Below are positions 62,386 to 64,000 of a stretch of DNA of 64,000 nucleotides, one piece after another. The position numbers and the translations under genes are program-made. Each line of letters starts with the position of its first letter. Position 1 is the stretch's first letter. The stretch is from JAAXGX01 sp965221595 (GTDB taxonomy: Bacteria > Acidobacteriota > Vicinamibacteria > Vicinamibacterales > UBA8438), in the NCBI GenBank assembly GCA_965221595.1, contig OZ244900.1:682001-746000 (forward strand), written 5' to 3'. Below the pieces are notes generated by a model. The model worked only from the letters and a program-made list of their open reading frames with translations. It made no database searches and was not told the origin of the DNA.

Positions 62386-63009
62386 ATGCAGTGGCTTCGT
62401 CGCAGCCTGATTGCCGGCTTCGTCGTCACGGTGCCGTTGATCATCACCGTGGCGGCTTTCGTGTGGCTCTTCCAGTTCATCGACGGCGTCATGAGCCCGG
62501 CCTACGCCCGGTGGATCGGCCGCGAAGTACCCGGACTGGGGCTCGCGACGCTGCTGGTGTCCGTGCTGTTCGTCGGGGTGTTCGCGACCAACGTGCTGGG
62601 CAGCCGCCTGCTTACGCGGGGCGAGGCGTACCTCATGCGGCTGCCGGTCTTTCGGGCGGTCTACGTACCGGTAAAGCAACTGGTGGCCGCCTTTTCGCCC
62701 GACAGCCGGATGGGCTTCAAGCAGGTCGTACTCGTCGACGACCCGCGGCGCGGCCTTGTGCTGGGCTTCCTGACGAAGCAGTTCGCGCTGGATCGCGGCC
62801 AGGGCGCCGAGGATCTGGTGGCGGTCTACGTGCCGACGAACCACATTTATTTCGGCGACATCCACGTCTACGAGTCATCCGTAGTGTCGTATCCGGACCT
62901 GAGCGTCCAGGAGGGCGTGCAGATATTCCTGACCGGCGGCATGGCGCTGTCCGCGCAGCTCCGCATCGACAGCGGCGGCCCGACCGGTGCCGCCCCCCCC
63001 GCGTCTTGA
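62386..63009 (+). CDS. DUF502 family membrane protein
   Basis: A 207-residue protein with two membrane helices (about 10-32 and 50-70). A conserved cytoplasmic region includes VKQLVAAFSPDSRMGFKQVVLVDDPRRG, VYVPTNHIYFGDIHVY and LSVQEGVQIFLTGGM. This pattern is that of DUF502, found across bacteria and plants (COV proteins) without an assigned biochemical role. AGGAGG sits 6 nt before the ATG. It lies between uppP (21 bp) and the pyrophosphatase gene (71 bp). Confidence 0.88.
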   Translation: MQWLRRSLIAGFVVTVPLIITVAAFVWLFQFIDGVMSPAYARWIGREVPGLGLATLLVSVLFVGVFATNVLGSRLLTRGEAYLMRLPVFRAVYVPVKQLVAAFSPDSRMGFKQVVLVDDPRRGLVLGFLTKQFALDRGQGAEDLVAVYVPTNHIYFGDIHVYESSVVSYPDLSVQEGVQIFLTGGMALSAQLRIDSGGPTGAAPPAS

Positions 63010-63080
63010 CAGCAGGAAATGCGGGTTGGTACGCTCTCCCGTTTGGTTGCGGCCGGTGAGTCGCCCGCGTTGAGGTGCGA

Positions 63081-64000
63081 ATGGAACAGCAGCTCTTCTT
63101 CGTGTTGGGTTGGGGGGCGCCGATTGCCTCGGCACTCTTCGCCTACTATCTGATACGTACCATCGGCGGCCGGGATCCCGGCACCGATACGATGCAGCGG
63201 ATCGCCGCGCTCATCCGGGCCGGCGCCATGGCCTTCCTGCGGACGGAGTACACCGTCCTGGCGGGCTTCGTGGCCATCATGTTCGTCATCCTGGTGGCGT
63301 TCCTGCCCGGGAACTCATGGCTGACCGGTATCGCCTTCCTGGTCGGCGCCCTATTGTCGGCGAGCGCCGGGTGGATTGGTATGCGGACCGCGACGAGTGC
63401 GGCGGTGCGGACGACGCATGCCGCGACGACCAGCCTCTCGAGCGCGCTGCGCGTGGCGTTCTCCAGTGGCGCGGTAATGGGCCTGACCGTCGTTGCGCTC
63501 GGCACGTTCGGCATCGCCGCGCTCTACTATGCGTACGGTGGGTTGCAGGGCGCCGGCGCAAGCGCTGTCGAATCGTTGTTCGGCTTCTCGCTCGGCGCGT
63601 CGTCCATCGCCCTGTTCGCCCGCGTGGGTGGCGGCATCTACACGAAGGCCGCCGATGTGGCGGGGGACCTTTCCGGCAAGGTCGAGGCCGGGATCCCCGA
63701 GGACGATCCGCGCAACCCGGCCACCATCGCCGACAACGTGGGGGACAACGTCGGTGACGTCGCGGGCATGGGCGCCGACTTGTTCGAGTCGTACGTCGGC
63801 AGCATCATTTCCTCCATCGCGCTCGCCTGGGCGCTGGGGGCGGCCTCGGCGGCCGCGCTGTGGGGCGTCGACGAGGCGGCGTTCGAGGCGCTGCAGTCGC
63901 GGCTGGTCATTTTCCCGATCCTGCTCGCCGGCATGGGCATCGTCGCGTCCATTCTGGGCACTTTCGTCGTCAACACCGACGACGAGACCAGAATCGGCAG
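63081..64000 (+). CDS. hppA: Membrane-bound proton/sodium-translocating pyrophosphatase (start; runs off the window)
   Basis: Membrane pyrophosphatases pump H+ or Na+ using pyrophosphate. The first 306 residues show about six membrane helices and the pyrophosphate-binding signature GGGIYTKAADVAGDLSGKVEAGIPEDDPRNPATIADNVGDNVGD. The Asp and Lys ligands are present. Compared with the usual KAADVGADLVGKVE, the GA and V positions differ, a mild change near the active site. The K+-dependence and ion-specificity residues lie beyond the window. ATG 63081 is used. Confidence 0.93.
   Translation, partial: MEQQLFFVLGWGAPIASALFAYYLIRTIGGRDPGTDTMQRIAALIRAGAMAFLRTEYTVLAGFVAIMFVILVAFLPGNSWLTGIAFLVGALLSASAGWIGMRTATSAAVRTTHAATTSLSSALRVAFSSGAVMGLTVVALGTFGIAALYYAYGGLQGAGASAVESLFGFSLGASSIALFARVGGGIYTKAADVAGDLSGKVEAGIPEDDPRNPATIADNVGDNVGDVAGMGADLFESYVGSIISSIALAWALGAASAAALWGVDEAAFEALQSRLVIFPILLAGMGIVASILGTFVVNTDDETRIG

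Overview
This is a GC-rich bacterial chromosome segment carrying almost only housekeeping genes. It encodes a diderm cell wall and envelope: a meso-diaminopimelate type MurE, LptD for lipopolysaccharide export, and dTDP-rhamnose synthesis. GTG and TTG starts and 1-8 bp gene overlaps are common. The gene set, and the recurring pair of a C4 zinc-ribbon protein with an RNase H gene, would fit an Acidobacteriota (Vicinamibacteria-like) genome. That assignment is an inference from general knowledge, not a search result. No phage, insertion sequence, CRISPR array or defence system was seen.

Layout. 1-664: start of a YchF-like GTPase on the minus strand. 727-17375: an almost complete division and cell wall (dcw) cluster on the plus strand, mraZ-rsmH-ftsL-ftsI-murE-murF-mraY-murD-ftsW-murG-murC-ftsQ-ftsA-ftsZ. 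It is driven by a near-consensus promoter followed by four 10-bp-spaced GTGG boxes that look like an MraZ operator. murB is missing, and ddl lies 40 kb away. 17426-27022 (minus): a frameshifted small gene, an RNase HI-AcpS fusion with its zinc-ribbon partner, tRNA(CAU), rpoD-dnaG-mutS2, and larB. 27086-35454: a processive GT2 glycosyltransferase, an exported hypothetical (minus), citrate synthase, then lepA-lepB and a copper amine oxidase. 35518-41015 (minus): yggS, a TPR protein, dinG, glyA and rpiB. 41127-46391: thiC, an exported hypothetical, an M20 peptidase, htpX and a radical SAM protein. 46439-53523 (minus): a compact run transcribed as deoxynucleoside kinase, folC, lptD, rmlA, rmlC, rmlB. 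53752-64000: a HEAT-cyclophilin lipoprotein, ddl (minus), tgt-yajC-secD-secF, uppP, a DUF502 protein and the start of a membrane pyrophosphatase.

How it fits together. MurC-F, MraY, MurG, Ddl and UppP make, carry and recycle the peptidoglycan precursor. FtsI, FtsW, FtsL, FtsQ, FtsA and FtsZ use it at the septum. YajC, SecD, SecF and LepB serve protein export. LptD and the rml genes serve the outer membrane. mutS2-dnaG-rpoD is a version of the macromolecular synthesis operon.

The points most worth a second look are these. (1) rpoD carries an in-frame TAG at an invariant Gln codon of region 2.4/3.0. (2) RNase HI and holo-ACP synthase are encoded as one polypeptide. (3) Two families of dispersed non-coding repeats sit at gene ends: a ~60 bp hairpin element with compensatory stem changes, and a ~155-185 bp element with inverted termini in three copies. 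Both repeatedly contain the stop codon of the neighbouring gene.
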